A stretch of DNA of 64,000 bases from Atherinomorus stipes (Eukaryota; Chordata; Actinopteri; Atheriniformes; Atherinidae). The translations under genes were made by a program, and so were the position numbers. The DNA lies in assembly GCA_023101725.1 (NCBI GenBank), contig JALJCO010009074.1:434001-498000 (forward strand), given 5' to 3'. Below are positions 1 through 12,185 of this stretch, in pieces (the first letter of the stretch is position 1; each line of letters opens with the position of its first letter). Below the pieces are notes generated by a model, which was not told the origin of the DNA, did no database searches, and saw only the letters and a list, made by a program, of their open reading frames with translations.

Positions 1-795
1 CCATCAATGGTTTCCCAGATGCAGTTAAGAAGTATGTTTGTGAGGATTTGGGATTTATTTATTTGTTTTTTTTGTTTGTTTGTTTGTTTTTTAGCTGTAT
101 AGGCTACTAGTTTGCACCACCAGAGGGATTATCCCTTGATACAGGTAGTTGTGGTAACTTCAGTTCCCCATTATTGTCAATGTTGTCTGAGCCTACATAG
201 TTAAATACTTTTACATTTAAACTGTAAAAGTTTAAATGTAAACTTCTACAGTTTACATTTGGATAGGAAGCACGGGCAGTATTTAGGCCTACATAATAGG
301 CTGTAAAATAATAATTATTTAAATAAATCATTGCGGGTGTTTGCGGGCTGCGGGTTTGACCATATTGGCGTTGGAAGCTGCGCGTTTAAGTTAAGTTACT
401 TAAACTTGCTTTTCAGACTGTTGGCTTGATGCCAGCCTGGAGACCAGCTAACACACCGCAAGCTGAGAGAGGATGAGTGACGGTGGTCGCACCTGTATGA
501 TGCTTATTCTGATCATCCAGTTTTTTTCTGTGGTGGTGTGTGTGGTTTGGTTCTGATCGGGAGGAGTGGAACAGTGCGCAGAGGGGGCGCAGTTTAAGTC
601 TAATTAACCTGCTAACTGAGAGTCCAGCTCCAGCTTTCCGGGAATAACCAGAAAAATGTGTTAAATAACGTTGGTTGAACAAATACTAGGATTGTTTTCT
701 TACAAATATGAGGGCTGCAGTTCTTTTGCACTTCGTGAAACATGGTTTACACAGCAAAAGTCAAAGCTTGCAAGTGGTCCCCTCCAACCGCCACA
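1..795. repeat. Left arm of large inverted repeat
   Basis: Reads as the reverse complement of 4612-5383 with only scattered differences. The inner end carries CCTCCAACCGCCAC, mirrored by GTGGCGGTTGGAGG at 4616-4629. A smaller palindrome lies inside the arm near 208-240 (ACATTTAAACTG facing CAGTTTAAATGT). The window begins inside this arm, so its true outer end is unseen. It may be one half of a foldback element, or one of two opposed copies of the same transposon. Confidence 0.85.
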
Positions 796-1092
796 CAGGC
801 CCGGATTTAGACAGCCCCACTAGGAGGTGCAGGTAGCATATAAGGGGGGGCAAGGGCAGCGGAGCCAGAAAATTTTGGAGGTGTCAAATCCCCCAAACCC
901 CTAAAATGCATAGAAAACTATACTAACTAACTAACTATGCTATCATCATGTCAGTACAAGTACATCTATCCACATCTCTGTCTCTCTCTGATCCATTTGA
1001 TTGGTCTTATTAGGTTTTATGTTATTTGCTCTTCCTGACACTAACCTCTGCATTTACTTGGGACCAGCACAAAAAGGACACTGGCTTGTGTC

Positions 1093-1125
1093 AGATAGAT
1101 AGATCGATCGATCGATCGATCCTCA

Positions 1126-1179
<54 letters not shown>

Positions 1180-1180
1180 A
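1093..1180. repeat. GATA/TCTA microsatellite
   Basis: Short runs of GATA and GATC are followed by about fourteen uninterrupted TCTA units. A weaker related run follows near 1391-1405. This is simple sequence and any reading frame across it is spurious. Confidence 0.95.
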
Positions 1181-3070
1181 TCTCCATTTATTTTTCTGTC
1201 ATTTTTATGTCTTTAGTTCTTTACACAGTGTGGCTCATATCATTCATTATAAGATCAGCCGTCTGCTTGCAAAAGTCCTAACAAATGCGTAGCCTACATA
1301 TCTAGGTCTGTTGTGTCCTGTTGAGGCTGCATTTATCTTTTGTGTGTGTGTGTGTGTGTGTGTTGTTTTTTTTTTTTTACTTTTTAAATCCATCTATCTA
1401 TCTGTCCTTTTTATTTCTATCTTTTTTGTGTATTTTTTGTCATTTTTATTTCTTCAGTTCTTTTCACAGCATGGCTCGTATCAGTCATTATAACATCAGT
1501 CGTCTGCTTTTCTGTGTTAAAGTCCTAACAAATGCGTCCATATTCACAGCCTTGTGAACCAGAATAACTTGATTTTTCTCACATGTAGCATTGTGCGGTG
1601 GAAGAGGGAAGAACATGAGACAAAGAGGAGAAAGAGCTCTCACATTAGAAAGGTTAGAATTTGTGCTGAGTCACTATGGAGGAGCAGTAATAGTTGCTCT
1701 GCTGCTGCTAATGCCGCAGTTCTGCTACCGGCAGCTTCGCTGTGCTAGCTTTAGCTTTAGCAACCAGAAATCTGCGCATAGTGACTCGACTGTTCAAATT
1801 ACAACAGAGAGAGCGATAAGAGAGACATAGAGAGAACGAGAACACGTTGAGAGAAAGAGAAACCAAATAAATTCGTGACAGAGGGTAGAAGAAACCTCAA
1901 AACAGTGGCTGAGCTAACGGCAGCATGTCTGTGTGCTGGACTGTGACTGTGAGAGAGACGCAGAGCTCAGGCTAACCAGTAACCTGATTTACATCATCTG
2001 GGTGCGTTCAAAAGTACACGCGGGGCGTTCCCTTTCCTCACGCACTCCATCTGAGTAAGGCGACAGTTATAGGTGATTTCGTTGGTTAGAGAATAATAGG
2101 AGCCAATCACTAATCGCGGGTGGGACTTTTGAAGGATGGGCGGATGTTGCCTTTTATCCGGAGGTTTTCTTTGCACATTCGACAAAAGTCGTTCACAGAC
2201 TGTACACCGCTCGTACTAGCTGTCGCCGCCGCCGCCATGTTGTTTGACTGAAGCTTTTTGAGCTTGATAACATGTTTTGATAACTCGATCCTCTATGCGT
2301 GGTGGCTCTGGTGTCGCCTGAGTTGCGTACGGGTTGCGTATTCGGTTCAACGTGAGTGGCTGAAGTAGCGTGTCAGTCAAGATGACGGAAGATTCTATCC
2401 AATCACATGCAAGAGTTTTAGAAAAAAAAGCTAATTTGAAATGACATCGGGTTAACTCCTCCCCAGATGGTATTGCAAATACCAGGTGGCGGGAGTCAGG
2501 TTAGCTGACCAGAGGAAAGTGAAGCGACTGGCCCGGACTGGACACACCCTTCCTATGTACCTACCATAGCTACCGATCAGTAGCTACTTTGATTGAGGGA
2601 GGGAGAGAAAGAGCAGAATGCGCTCTGACCATTTTCCTTGAAATAATTTTTCAATTTCGGATTTTTGCATGCCATCATGTTTGCCCATGCCTATATCCGG
2701 CCTCAAAGCAGGCGCCACCAGCCAACCAATGGTGCGGAGTGAGTTAGGCAGCTGTTTTTAATCTGCTAGGCTCCAAGTTACAGTTTTAATAAAAACACGC
2801 GTGGATAAACGGTAATAAGTATATATAATCAATCAACTTTTATTTGTATAGCCCTTTACAATAACCAGAATAATAAATAATACATGCTAAAAGCACACAA
2901 AAGTAATGGGTCCAAGTCCTATACTGCTGTCCAAACCGTGAAACCGTGATGCAGAGCCGACAGGGAGGAGAGATTCTCATGGATGAGAAACGTGGGCCAA
3001 AACTTAACCCTATAGGGACACACTGCACGCGGAAGCGCGCCCAAGTGTATCTATCTGCGGCTTGCAACCC

Positions 3071-3149
3071 AGTGGGCGTGTCCTATAGTAGGCGTGCCCT
3101 ACAGTGGGCATGTCCTATGGTGGGCGTGTCGCATTGTGGGTGGGTCTGG
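3071..3149. repeat. 16-bp minisatellite, about 4.9 units
   Basis: The unit is close to AGTGGGCGTGTCCTAT and repeats four times with one to four changes each, then a partial fifth. The core GTGGGCGTGTC recurs as a perfect 13-bp inverted pair about 430 bp further on. Confidence 0.85.
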
Positions 3150-3574
3150 TTAGGTTTAGGGGAAGGGTCAGGCATAGACATCGATAGCCAGATTGCGGGT
3201 TGAGACGTGCCGACAGAGCGGCACTTGGGTCAGACAGGCTGCCGTAGAGTGAATGCGGCCTGTTGAGGAAAGTGGTATTTTATGTTAGACCTGTTACCAG
3301 TGAATTTTAGCGATTTAGATAAATGGACTGACTGAAAATGCCATCCTTTCTGGTGACAGGACTATTTGACTGAATTAAAGGATTGATAACTTATATAGCA
3401 TTTTGTTTATGTATTGACAGGGAAACCTGCAAGCATCTCCACTTTTGGGTGGTCTGACCAAGATGGCCGCCCGATAGGCACGCAGCCTAGCGGCAGAGCG
3501 TCAATGGGGTGTACGTATATGATGTCTATGGGGTCAGGGGTAGGGCTAGATTTTACCGTGCTCTCATTGGCTTG

Positions 3575-3616
3575 GTGGGCGTGTCGTCGAGTAACGTCAC
3601 ACTACGACACGCCCAC
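3575..3616. repeat. Perfect 13-bp-stem hairpin
   Basis: GTGGGCGTGTCGT at 3575-3587 faces ACGACACGCCCAC at 3604-3616 across a 16-base loop. It uses the same GTGGGCGTGTC core as the upstream minisatellite, so both probably derive from one repeat family. Confidence 0.8.
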
Positions 3617-4611
3617 TCTATGACAAGCTTGCGAGCCGCAGATAGACCCTTCTTCAAGCGCGCCGAAGCGCAGCAGTTTCATTTTGAGCCCAGACGCTGT
3701 CGACCACATCAGGCGCTGCGTGGTGCGCCGCGGCGTGCTGAGCCAAAATCAGCTTGCCGTGGAGCAATCATTTCGGCTTCTGTTCTATTTTCTGCGTGAG
3801 GCGCGGCCGAATTTGTCAAGTCAGGCAGGAAAATAAGCAGGAACAGGAGGCAAATGTATCAAAATAAACCAATTTCCAAAGTAAAAACACCCTAGATGAG
3901 TTTTAAAACCCGATTTCTTTTAAAGAAATCTAATTCTGTCAATTATGTCTTCATCTTGAAAATGCAAGTGGAAGGATTCACACACAGAAATGTCGCCTTC
4001 TGCTTGTAAATAGTATGAAAGCAGAGCAGCAGATGCAGCCATTGTGGAATTATCAGCTGTAGAAGTCCAGCAGAGAAGCAGGACTGCTGCCGGCTGTGCG
4101 CGTCCGATGTGGACAGAAAGAGGAGCGGTGTCCACCAGAAAATTGGTGCGCTGCGCTTCTGGAGCGCTTCCGCGTGAAGTCTTCTTCTCTGCCACCACCA
4201 CAGCTGGTGGGTCAAAAGGGCATCACAGCGCTGTTCTGTAGGCCTGTAAAGTCCGATGTATAGATCAGTGATGGATGTTCCTCGATTTGCCATTGTGGTT
4301 AAATATTTATTGCACACCATGCAGCTCTTGAAAAAGATGACAAACAACAACAAAAATAAAAGAAAATCAATAAAAAATAGTGTCTAAACCATGACTTGAC
4401 CTCTAACTGGTTTAGGCTAATGATGTCTTGTCTTTAAACGGTCCTCATTCTGTTAAACAAAGGCATTTTTACACTATGGAGTCGGACTTTAGGTACGTCT
4501 CATTTCAAATTAGAAGACGTGTTTTTTTGTTTTGTTTGTTTGTTTTTATTACGAAGACACATCTAAACTCTATCATGTCTAGAGCCATCTACCATGGCTA
4601 CTTTTCTTAAC

Positions 4612-5383
4612 GTCAGTGGCGGTTGGAGGGGACCACTTGCAAGCTTTGACTTTTGCTGTGTAGACCATGTTTCACGAAGTGCAAAAGAACTGCAGTCCTC
4701 ATATTTTTAAGAAAATCCTAGTATTTGTTCGACCAACGTTATTTAACACATTTTTCTGGTTTACTCCCGGAAAGCTGGAGCTGGACTCTCAGATAGCAGG
4801 TTAATTAGACTTAAACTGCGCCCCCTCTGCGCACTGTTCCACTCCTCCCGATCAGAACCAAACCACACACACCACCACAGAAAAAAAAGGATGCTCAGAA
4901 TAAGCATCATACAGGTGCGACCACCGTCACTCATCCTCTCTCAGCTTGAGGTGTGTTAGCTGGTCTCCAGGCTGGCATCAAGCCAACAGTCTGAAAAGCA
5001 AGTTTAAGTAACTTAACTTAAGCGCGCAGCGTCCAGCTCCAATATGGTCAAACCCGCAGCCCGCAATGATTTATTTAAATAATTATTATTTTACAGCCTA
5101 TTATGTAGGCCTAAATACTGTCCGTGCTTCCTATCCAAATGTAAACTGTAGAAGTTTACATTTAAACTTTTACAGTTTAAATGTAAAAGTATTTAACTAT
5201 GTAGGCTACCTCAGACAACATTGACAATAATGGGGAACTGAAGTTACCACAACTACCTTTATCAAGGGATAATCCCTCTGGTGGTGCAAACTAGTAGCCT
5301 ATACAGCTAAAAACAAACAAACAAACAAAAATCCCAAATCCTCACAAACATACTTCTTAACTGCATCTGGGAAACCATTGATG
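4612..5383. repeat. Right arm of large inverted repeat
   Basis: Mirrors 1-795. Just outside it, 5384-5480 resembles the arm's own outer section again (GTTACCACAAGTAG, CTCCCTCTGGTGG, AAATCCCAAATC), so the outer end looks partly tandemly duplicated. Confidence 0.85.
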
Positions 5384-6786
5384 GGGAGTTAAAGTTACCA
5401 CAAGTAGCGCTCACTTCAAGAGATACTCCCTCTGGTGGCATAAAAAAGTAACTACAGCTCAAGAAATTAAATCCCAAATCATCACTTGTAGCCTATATTT
5501 TAATTTTAAATGTGTCCTTTTCAAAAAACAACTTGTAAGTATGTTTACATGTATCTTTCTCTCTTCAGCTTTACCCTCAGAGCCCCTGAGCGTTGAAACT
5601 CGTTGCCAGAAGGCATTAGATAAAATTGCTGCCATTTCTTTAAAGCCTTGCTTTATAATTAAACTCTACTGGCAGGCCCTTATTTTAAGTGACTAAATGC
5701 AGCTATCTCTTGCTGTTGTTGATGTTAATTTGTTGATCTTAATTTTTTTTTTTAACCTGAACTTGCTTTGTATTTATTATTAGCCTATTTATTTCTTCGT
5801 TATAGTCGTTTTTAAAAAAAACATCTTATTGTATCAGTAGGTTATTTTATGCTGTGCAATACTTAATAACCTTATTTAGATAAGTGCAACGAAAAGTCTA
5901 TACCTACCTACCTATCTATGTTCCTCGATCTGCCATCAGCTGGCATCTCTTGTTCGGATGCCAGCTGATGGCTGATGAGGACCGTCCATCACTGTTCAAT
6001 ACATCGGATTTTACGTCTCACAAATGCCGAAATAGCGAAGTGTTCACACTTTTTCACATAGGCTATCCATGAATTAATAAATAAATAATAATAAATAATA
6101 AATAAAAGTGAGCGTTTTAAGTTCAATATTATTTTATTGACTCGTCCACCATGTAATATGACAGTACTTACCGATAAATTCCTGCAGTTATTTAGCAGTT
6201 TACAGAAGTTTGATTACAGAAGTTGTAGTCCACCAGGCTTTCATTTCCATATTTTTTTTTCATGCCCTGGGAACACTGTCTGCCAGAAAGAAGATAGCTT
6301 TTATATGCACCACCGCAGGGCGACGTTACACGTTTATATAGGCTTTTATTATGAAAGATTTACTCTGACTTCCGGGCCACCTGTTTAGGTATCACCGTCT
6401 TTTCGATTCTGAAGGGAAAATGAGAAAAGGAATTACCAAAATCCACAAACGGGCTGTTTTTTTTATTTGGTTTTCTCGTTTTTCGTTTTTGTATTCTGGT
6501 AACAGAAAACGAAAATCGGCTCTGTTTTTCCGTTTTCCGTTTTTGATTTGTAAATGAAAAAACGGAAAAACGAAAGAAATTCCGTTTTTTCCCTTTTGAT
6601 TTTAACCCAAAAAACGAATTGCCTGAACGTACACGGACCCTCTTGGGCCAGTGTCCGTAAGGTTTTCAACATTTCCTCACAGGTGAGGTTGAAAGAATAA
6701 ATGTGTTAGTCATGAGATGAAGCAATGTGACAAATGTTAGGTGATAATCTGTATCAGAGCTTTCAAAGTTTAAACATCTGCATCTA
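5384..6786. other. Intergenic; degenerate tandem copy plus AT-rich hairpin
   Basis: 5384-5480 is a diverged second copy of the outer part of the inverted-repeat arm. 5500-6450 shows nothing recognisable. 6455-6610 is rich in GTTTT/AAAAC and self-complementary (CCGTTTTCCG near 6530 against CGGAAAAACG near 6560), resembling a short MITE or expanded simple sequence. No gene seen. Confidence 0.5.
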
Positions 6787-7980
6787 CAGTCGTCCTCAAA
6801 ATTATTCACACCCTCCAACTAAAGAAGAGGCGAAATTGACAATAGTAATTCAAATAACAAAAAACTAAAGAAACTAATAATTAAAGGGACTTGAGGCAAG
6901 ATTAAAAAATGAAACTCGCGATTGCCGCTTCAGGTAACTGCAGCCATGGGCCAAGCCGTCGTGGGAGCGTGCACAAACTGAAGCTATAATGTTGTTTACT
7001 CACCTTTTTCTCAGTAGTTACACTTTTAAGTGTCTTTTCAGTTGATCTGGATTGTTGCTGACGGCAGAAGAATCCATAACTATCGCTTACAGTGTTTGCA
7101 TTTACCGCGACTGGCTTCTTCCTATATCAAAACTGCGGATGTAGCGTCATTTGACGTCACGTCCGCATGACAGAGCTGGAAAGCTAAAATGTTGTTTACT
7201 AACCTTTTCTTCGTAGTTACTTTTTAGTGTCTTTCAGTTGATCTGGATCATTTGCTGATGGCAGAAGAATCCATAACTATCGCTTACAGTATTTGAATTT
7301 ACCGCGACTGTCTTCTTCCTGTATCAAAACTGCAGATGCAGCATCATTTGACATCACGTCCACAGGGCAGCACGGGAAATTTGGCCACCGAATTGCAGCG
7401 CTTTATGCAGCACACAGCCTGTTCAAGGCAACGGAGAGAAACGTGGGTGGAAACGTTATTGTTGGTATTTAGTGCTTCATCGCCGAGTAGCATTAAAAAA
7501 AAAATGGACATGCATGTTTGTTTGTTTTTTATTTCAGCCTCTAGTTCCTTTAATAAAAAAATTACAAAATTATATTTCAGTGAATTTTTTTTAAAGAATT
7601 AATGTTGAAAATGATTTTTTTTTAAAACAAAACTTACCCAGACACATTCGATCACCTTTCCCATGAAATGTGGTCCAACATACCTGTCAACAGGTGCAGA
7701 AGCATTTTTGAATATTACAGAAAACACCTGATTGCAGCGATTGCCTCAAAGTGTTGCTCAACAAAGTTTTAGTTCAGGAGCCCCGTCATGCTTGTTTACT
7801 TTTTTGTGTGTGTGTTTGTTTTTAATATTTCTTTCAAACCACAATTCAAAATCAATGCCATGATTTTCATACAATTTTTATTTATTATTACTTATGTCAA
7901 TTTCAGCATAGTTCACTGACAACTGACTTCCCCCCCCCCCTTCTTTAAGTTTAGGATATGAATAATTTAGAGGATGACTG
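6787..7980. mobile_element. Tc1/mariner-like element, non-autonomous, TA flanks
   Basis: The left end CAGTCGTCCTCAAAATTATT and the right end (reverse complement CAGTCATCCTCTAAATTATT) are near-matching terminal inverted repeats flanked by TA (6785-6786 and 7981-7982), the target duplication typical of Tc1/mariner. Near 7670-7765 a frame resembling the C-terminal tail of a transposase survives (HEMWSNIPVNRCRSIFEYYR), but the rest of the transposase is missing. The middle (6880-7600) is foreign and contains a duplicated block. A sister copy lies at 18340-20460. Confidence 0.8.
6972..7370. repeat. Tandem duplication of about 200 bp inside the Tc1/mariner-like element
   Basis: Two consecutive blocks share the order ATGTTGTTTACT, CAGTTGATCTGGAT, GCAGAAGAATCCATAACTAT, TTTACCGCGACTG, TTCTTCCTRTATCAAAACTG and CATTTGACRTCACGTCC. 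They differ by about 10-15 percent by eye, so the duplication is not recent. Confidence 0.8.
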
Positions 7981-8395
7981 TACAGATTTTGTCAGACGAA
8001 AGAAGCAAACAGGCCAGGTACAGTGTTTTACTGAGGTTGGTGTACTAAAAAGTCTGTAAACGCATGAATGCATTATTTTACTGGTCAGACATGGTAGTGA
8101 GCGACTAGCAGTGAGTTCATGAGCTGGTCAGGAACACGCAGTAGGAACATGAACTAGTTTATTTGGTAGTATTTTTGTCATCATTGTAATTACTAAAATT
8201 AGAAGTTGCTCATACTGTAAATATTCCACCTTTTGTTAAGTTTATCTTAACTAGTTCGGCCGCTGCCAGGTTTATTAATAGTACTTGTGTCCCCCCCACC
8301 ATTGAAATCAAAATTTTGTCCTTGCACGTATTGCTAAAACAAAAAATAGTGTTTTAGAAACTAACAGGAACTCTGTAAGAAATGAATGAAATGAA
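7981..8395. other. Intergenic, nothing recognised
   Basis: AT-rich sequence ending in short AATGA repeats that form the 3' tail of the following minus-strand LINE. No coding signal seen. Confidence 0.5.
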
Positions 8396-8457
8396 TGAAA
8401 TGAAATGAAAAATACTTTATTCATCCCCGAAGGGAAATTCAGTATTGTAAAAGCTCA

Positions 8458-8488
<31 letters not shown>

Positions 8489-9372
8489 AATCAAAAAGTC
8501 AGTTAGTCTTGTTCTTTAGGGTGATGGTTGCTGGCAGGAATGAATTCCTGTATCTCTCCGTCCTACAGCGAACTTGACGCAGCCTCCCACTGAACACACT
8601 CTGTTGATTCTTCACCGTGTTGTGGAGAGGATGGGAAGTGTCCTCCATCATCTTCATCAGCTTGTGAAGCATTCTTTTTTGAACGATCAGCTCCAGCGGC
8701 TCCAGAGTTATCCCCAGCACAGAACCAGCTTTCTTGATCAGCTTGTTTAGTTTCTTCAAGTCTCTGGTTCTGATGCTGCTGCCCCAGCAGATGCTGCAAA
8801 GCTAATTGCACTTTCTACCACAGACTTGTAGAAGATCTGTAACATCTTGTTGCAGACATTAAATGATTTCAGCTTCCTTAAGAAGTAGAGTCTGCTCAGA
8901 CCTTTCTTGTAGATGTAGTCACTGTTGCATTTCCAATCAAGTCTGTTGTCCAGCTGAACTCCAAGGTATTTGTAATTCTCCACCACCTCCTCTTCCAGGA
9001 TGTAGACAGGACTATGCTGCTTATTCTTGCTCCTCCTGAAGTCAACAATCATCTCTTTAGTCTTGCTGGTATTTAAGATGAGGTGATTGTTACTGCACCA
9101 TTTCACAAACTGATTGACAAGTTCCCTGTACTCGGCTTCTTGTCCATCACTAATACACCCCACAACAGCAGAGTCATCAGAATATTTCTGCAGATGACAG
9201 GACTCAGAGTTGTACTGGAAGTCTGAGGTGTACAATGTAAAGAGGAATGGTGAGAGTACAGTCCCTTGTGGTGCTCCAGTGCTGCTGACCACCATCTCAG
9301 ACACACAACCTTTCAGTCTCACAAACTGTGGTCTGTTTGTTAGGTAGTCGTAAATCCAGGTGGTTGTGGAGG
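8396..9372 (-). mobile_element. 5'-truncated L2/CR1-like LINE
   Basis: Read on the minus strand, this carries the C-terminal half of a reverse transcriptase followed by a 3' tail GATGAATAAAGTA then TTTTTCATTTCATT-type repeats. Homology to the 51.6-55.3 kb copy stops abruptly at about 9372, typical of 5' truncation during target-primed reverse transcription. An A/T run at 8460-8484 interrupts the 3' end. Confidence 0.9.
8499..9370 (-). pseudogene. LINE reverse transcriptase, C-terminal fragment
   Basis: In life this enzyme copies the LINE RNA into DNA at a nicked target. Visible motifs are GAPQGTVLSPFLFTLYTSDF (the PQG region), YSDDSAVVG (the catalytic aspartate pair in a YSDD form) and LNTSKTKEMIVDFRR, followed by YLGVQLDNRLDW. 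The frame is open from the truncation point to a stop at 8756, then a second frame starting within KKLNKLIKKAGSVLG continues to 8499. One missing base just before the SSIRTRDLKK segment explains the break, and the 51.6 kb copy is broken at the same place. The finger and palm N-terminus and the endonuclease are absent, so it is dead. Confidence 0.9.
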
Positions 9373-10374
9373 TCCAAAATTATTTTTACAGTCTTTTCCA
9401 GTGAAGCAAGAGCTATAAACTGTAGCTCCATGCAAAAGTCAGTCCATTTGTTCAGTATGGTTGTTCCTCCTTGTGCTGATTTTAAATGTAATTTTCTGTT
9501 TTGTAATGATGTATTTTTGTGACACTTTTACACATGCTGCCTCGGTGTAATTGTTCCAGATCAAGGGAGGTGTATCTCTCTGCTTTTCACTAATTACTAC
9601 TTCCAGCCAAGTCATTTTCTGAGAGACACTTCTTAATAAACGATACACACCTTCACTTTCAAAATTGCATCCATAATTCACACAGACACACACAAGGCCT
9701 ATCAACCCCCCTGGTCTTTCCCACCATCTGTTTCACCTTTATTCACACTTGTTTTCTGCAGAAGCCACCATGCAGCACTGAGAACTAATACAACCTGATT
9801 ATTTTCAAAAGGAAAAAGAAAAGAGGAGTTGAGTGAGACACAGAAGACGAGATACAGTGTTATAAGCAGTAAATGAGGTCCCAGATGGATTGGAAATAAA
9901 TATTTTTTACATGTGAAGCCACTTGGAAAAACATGTATTCCTGCCTTACTTCCATCATGTCCTGATGTATTATCATAGGGTTGACACGCATAGAAAGTCA
10001 CATCTGCAACATCTGCTCCTGTAGTTAAAAGTAAATATGCCACACACACACACACACACACACTACAGCTGGAAAAACATGAATGGTGAGCTTGGAGAAA
10101 GTTTGGACTAATTTGGAACATGTGGAAGCCAAAACACAAAAGAAGATGACTGTGGAATTGGATGAAAAATTGCAAGCACTTCATGCCAAACAGATGTCTT
10201 CTTTTAGAAAATATGTACAGTAACCTGCTATGAAGATTGCAGGACATTTAAGTTCTTTTTGAATAATAAAACTACAAGAGAGGGATTCCCTCCTTCAGTA
10301 AATCAGCAGAATTGCTTTTTGAGCTTCAAACCTAATGCCCTGTCCTTTTCCTGATGTTTATGTGTCATGTTGTT
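9373..10374. other. Intergenic, nothing recognised
   Basis: Holds a short CA tract (10040-10063) and no convincing gene. A 181-codon minus-strand open frame at 9702-10247 has no recognisable domain and reads through the CA repeat. Confidence 0.45.
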
Positions 10375-10690
10375 TTAAAGGCCCATAATGGAACTTTTAG
10401 TAGTTTTCTCAGTGACATGCCCCCTATCGGTGAATAAACTAGTATCCATCATGCATCGTACCTGTACTGAGAGCTCACTCCAGCCGGTAAATGACTGTCT
10501 TATTTTGACTCTTGTTGTGTCTCTTCCTCTTTTTCTTTTCCTCTCCTCCTCCAGAAATGTTTCCTTGCATTTCTTTGCCAAATCCGACATGATGCGCGTT
10601 CATTTCTGTTTGCTTGATAGTGTGCTCTTATTGGAGCAATTAAATTGCCTAGAATGATAGAACTACGTAGAATGATATGCTGCTGACTAA

Positions 10691-12185
10691 AGGCCTTTAC
10701 ACACCTACTCCGAATATTTCGTCCGAAAGATTTGCACGGCAAAATCTTTAATCAAATTAATATCAAGTCAACGGGAGCGTTCACATCAGTGACAAAATTC
10801 TGTCTTGCGATTTTGCGACGTTTACTTTTTCGAACTAGGGTCGATTTTCTTAAAGGAGTGATGACATAACAGTTAAAAACTAGTTTATGTTGTTGGCATT
10901 ACTTTATATGTAAATACTCCAAAGAAAAAAACGGCATTTTTTACAGCGGAGTATTGTTTTGAAACGCCAGACCTCACTTCCTCAGTAATACAGTTGGGTC
11001 CGGTGATGATATGGAGCTTTACCCGGAGACCACGTTGACTTCATTTTGATTGGCTACACCTTATTTCGCTATGACCTTATTTGGAGAATCTAGGTCAAGC
11101 TGCGGTCGGAGTTTGCTAAAGGCTAACTGCTGGCAACATGGGCAGTTCAGATAGTGAGCTACGTTTATCAGACAAGACAGCATTTAGAAAATAAATAAAC
11201 CTACAGGTAATGACAAAGTTGTGGCCGCCTCCCTCAGTGTTGCTGCAAAAGTTTGCTTTTAAATCCATTTGTTTGAAAACCCAGACCTGACTGCACAGAA
11301 GTTACTACTAGCTCCATACATGCAGCTGCCAGCTGAATCAGACAGGGAGGGGAGGGGGGGAGCGGACGGTGCATAAACCGTTAGGAGGGAGAGAGAGAGA
11401 GAGAGGGGGGGGGGGGGGGGGCTGTTTACTTGATAGTGTGCTCTTATTGGAGCAATTAAATTACGTAGAATGATAGAACTACGTAGAATGATAGCCTGCT
11501 GTCTGATTCAACTGTTTCTGAGCAGAGAGACAAAGCTGACAGACCATAAACAGGAACTTTGATTCTCACTCTGGACATTCACATGGCCTCATCAGTGCAC
11601 AATAGATCATATTATACACCAAAAACCCCAGAAAAGTGAAATTTGATGTCATGGCACCTTTAATATTCGCATCCGACAGATGCGCAATCCACCAATCAGA
11701 GAAAGCGCTCTGACCGTCACAGAGCTGGTTGCAAGCAAAAAGAGAAAGGAAAAAGAGAGAGGTGTCGCTTGGTCGCTGTTACTGCAACATTATGGCTCAG
11801 GTGTTATCACCTTCATGTCGCAGCACTCTTGTTTGGCAAACAGGGCGGTGGCGGGGTGTCACAGCTGCAGTAGCAGCGTTTTCCCTACATTTTGTAGCCA
11901 TTCGAGGTTATTAGCTACAGGTGTTGTATTTAAAATCCCCATTTGGCATCTCCACGGTGAGATCAGCTGTTTTCAGCTTCCAGTTGTTTATCTGCAGCCA
12001 CCTCTCCCTCCGTCACTGCTGCATGTGCTCACGTTCCTCTGGAATAACGGATGCGAGATTGTTCTTGCATCTTCGTAATTTCGCGTCGGAGCAGGTGTGT
12101 ATAAACAAATGCGTCGATATTTGTCCTCCGAATTATTCGCAATTTCGTGCCGTTTATTCGCATCGGTCCCGGTGTGAAAAGGCCT
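10691..12185. mobile_element. PIF/Harbinger-like element nested in X1
   Basis: Terminal inverted repeats AGGCCTTTACACACC and (reverse complement) AGGCCTTTTCACACC, flanked by TAA at 10688-10690 and 12186-12188, a 3-bp duplication of the kind PIF/Harbinger elements make. The unoccupied site survives in the paralogue at about 11497-11515 (CTGCTGTC-TGA-TTCAACTG against CTGCTGAC-TAA-TTCAACTG here). No transposase seen, so non-autonomous. Confidence 0.8.
10854..11659. mobile_element. TTAA-flanked element (X2) nested inside the Harbinger-like element
   Basis: Ends AGGAGTGATGACAT and (reverse complement) AGGTGCCATGACAT, flanked by TTAA at 10850-10853 and 11660-11663. It carries the uninterrupted A2-B1 sequence shared with the outer element. 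A GA run and a long G run lie near 11385-11421. TTAA duplications suggest piggyBac or Kolobok ancestry. Confidence 0.8.

Larger units (their letters stand above)
796..4611. other. Interior of the inverted repeat, no gene recognised
   Basis: I see no convincing coding region. The stretch holds a tetranucleotide microsatellite (about 1093-1180), a GT tract followed by a T run (about 1340-1378), a short LINE/SINE tail-like sequence near 2826-2865, a 16-bp tandem repeat (3071-3149) and a GC-rich hairpin (3575-3616). The short open frames here have no recognisable domains and cross low-complexity sequence. Confidence 0.5.

Noticed and set aside
1093..1405. CRISPR-like or regulatory repeat array
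   Set aside because: It is a plain tetranucleotide microsatellite with no spacers.
9702..10247. Minus-strand open frame of 181 codons
   Set aside because: Runs through a CA repeat (Val-Cys run) and has no recognisable domain, promoter or splice context.
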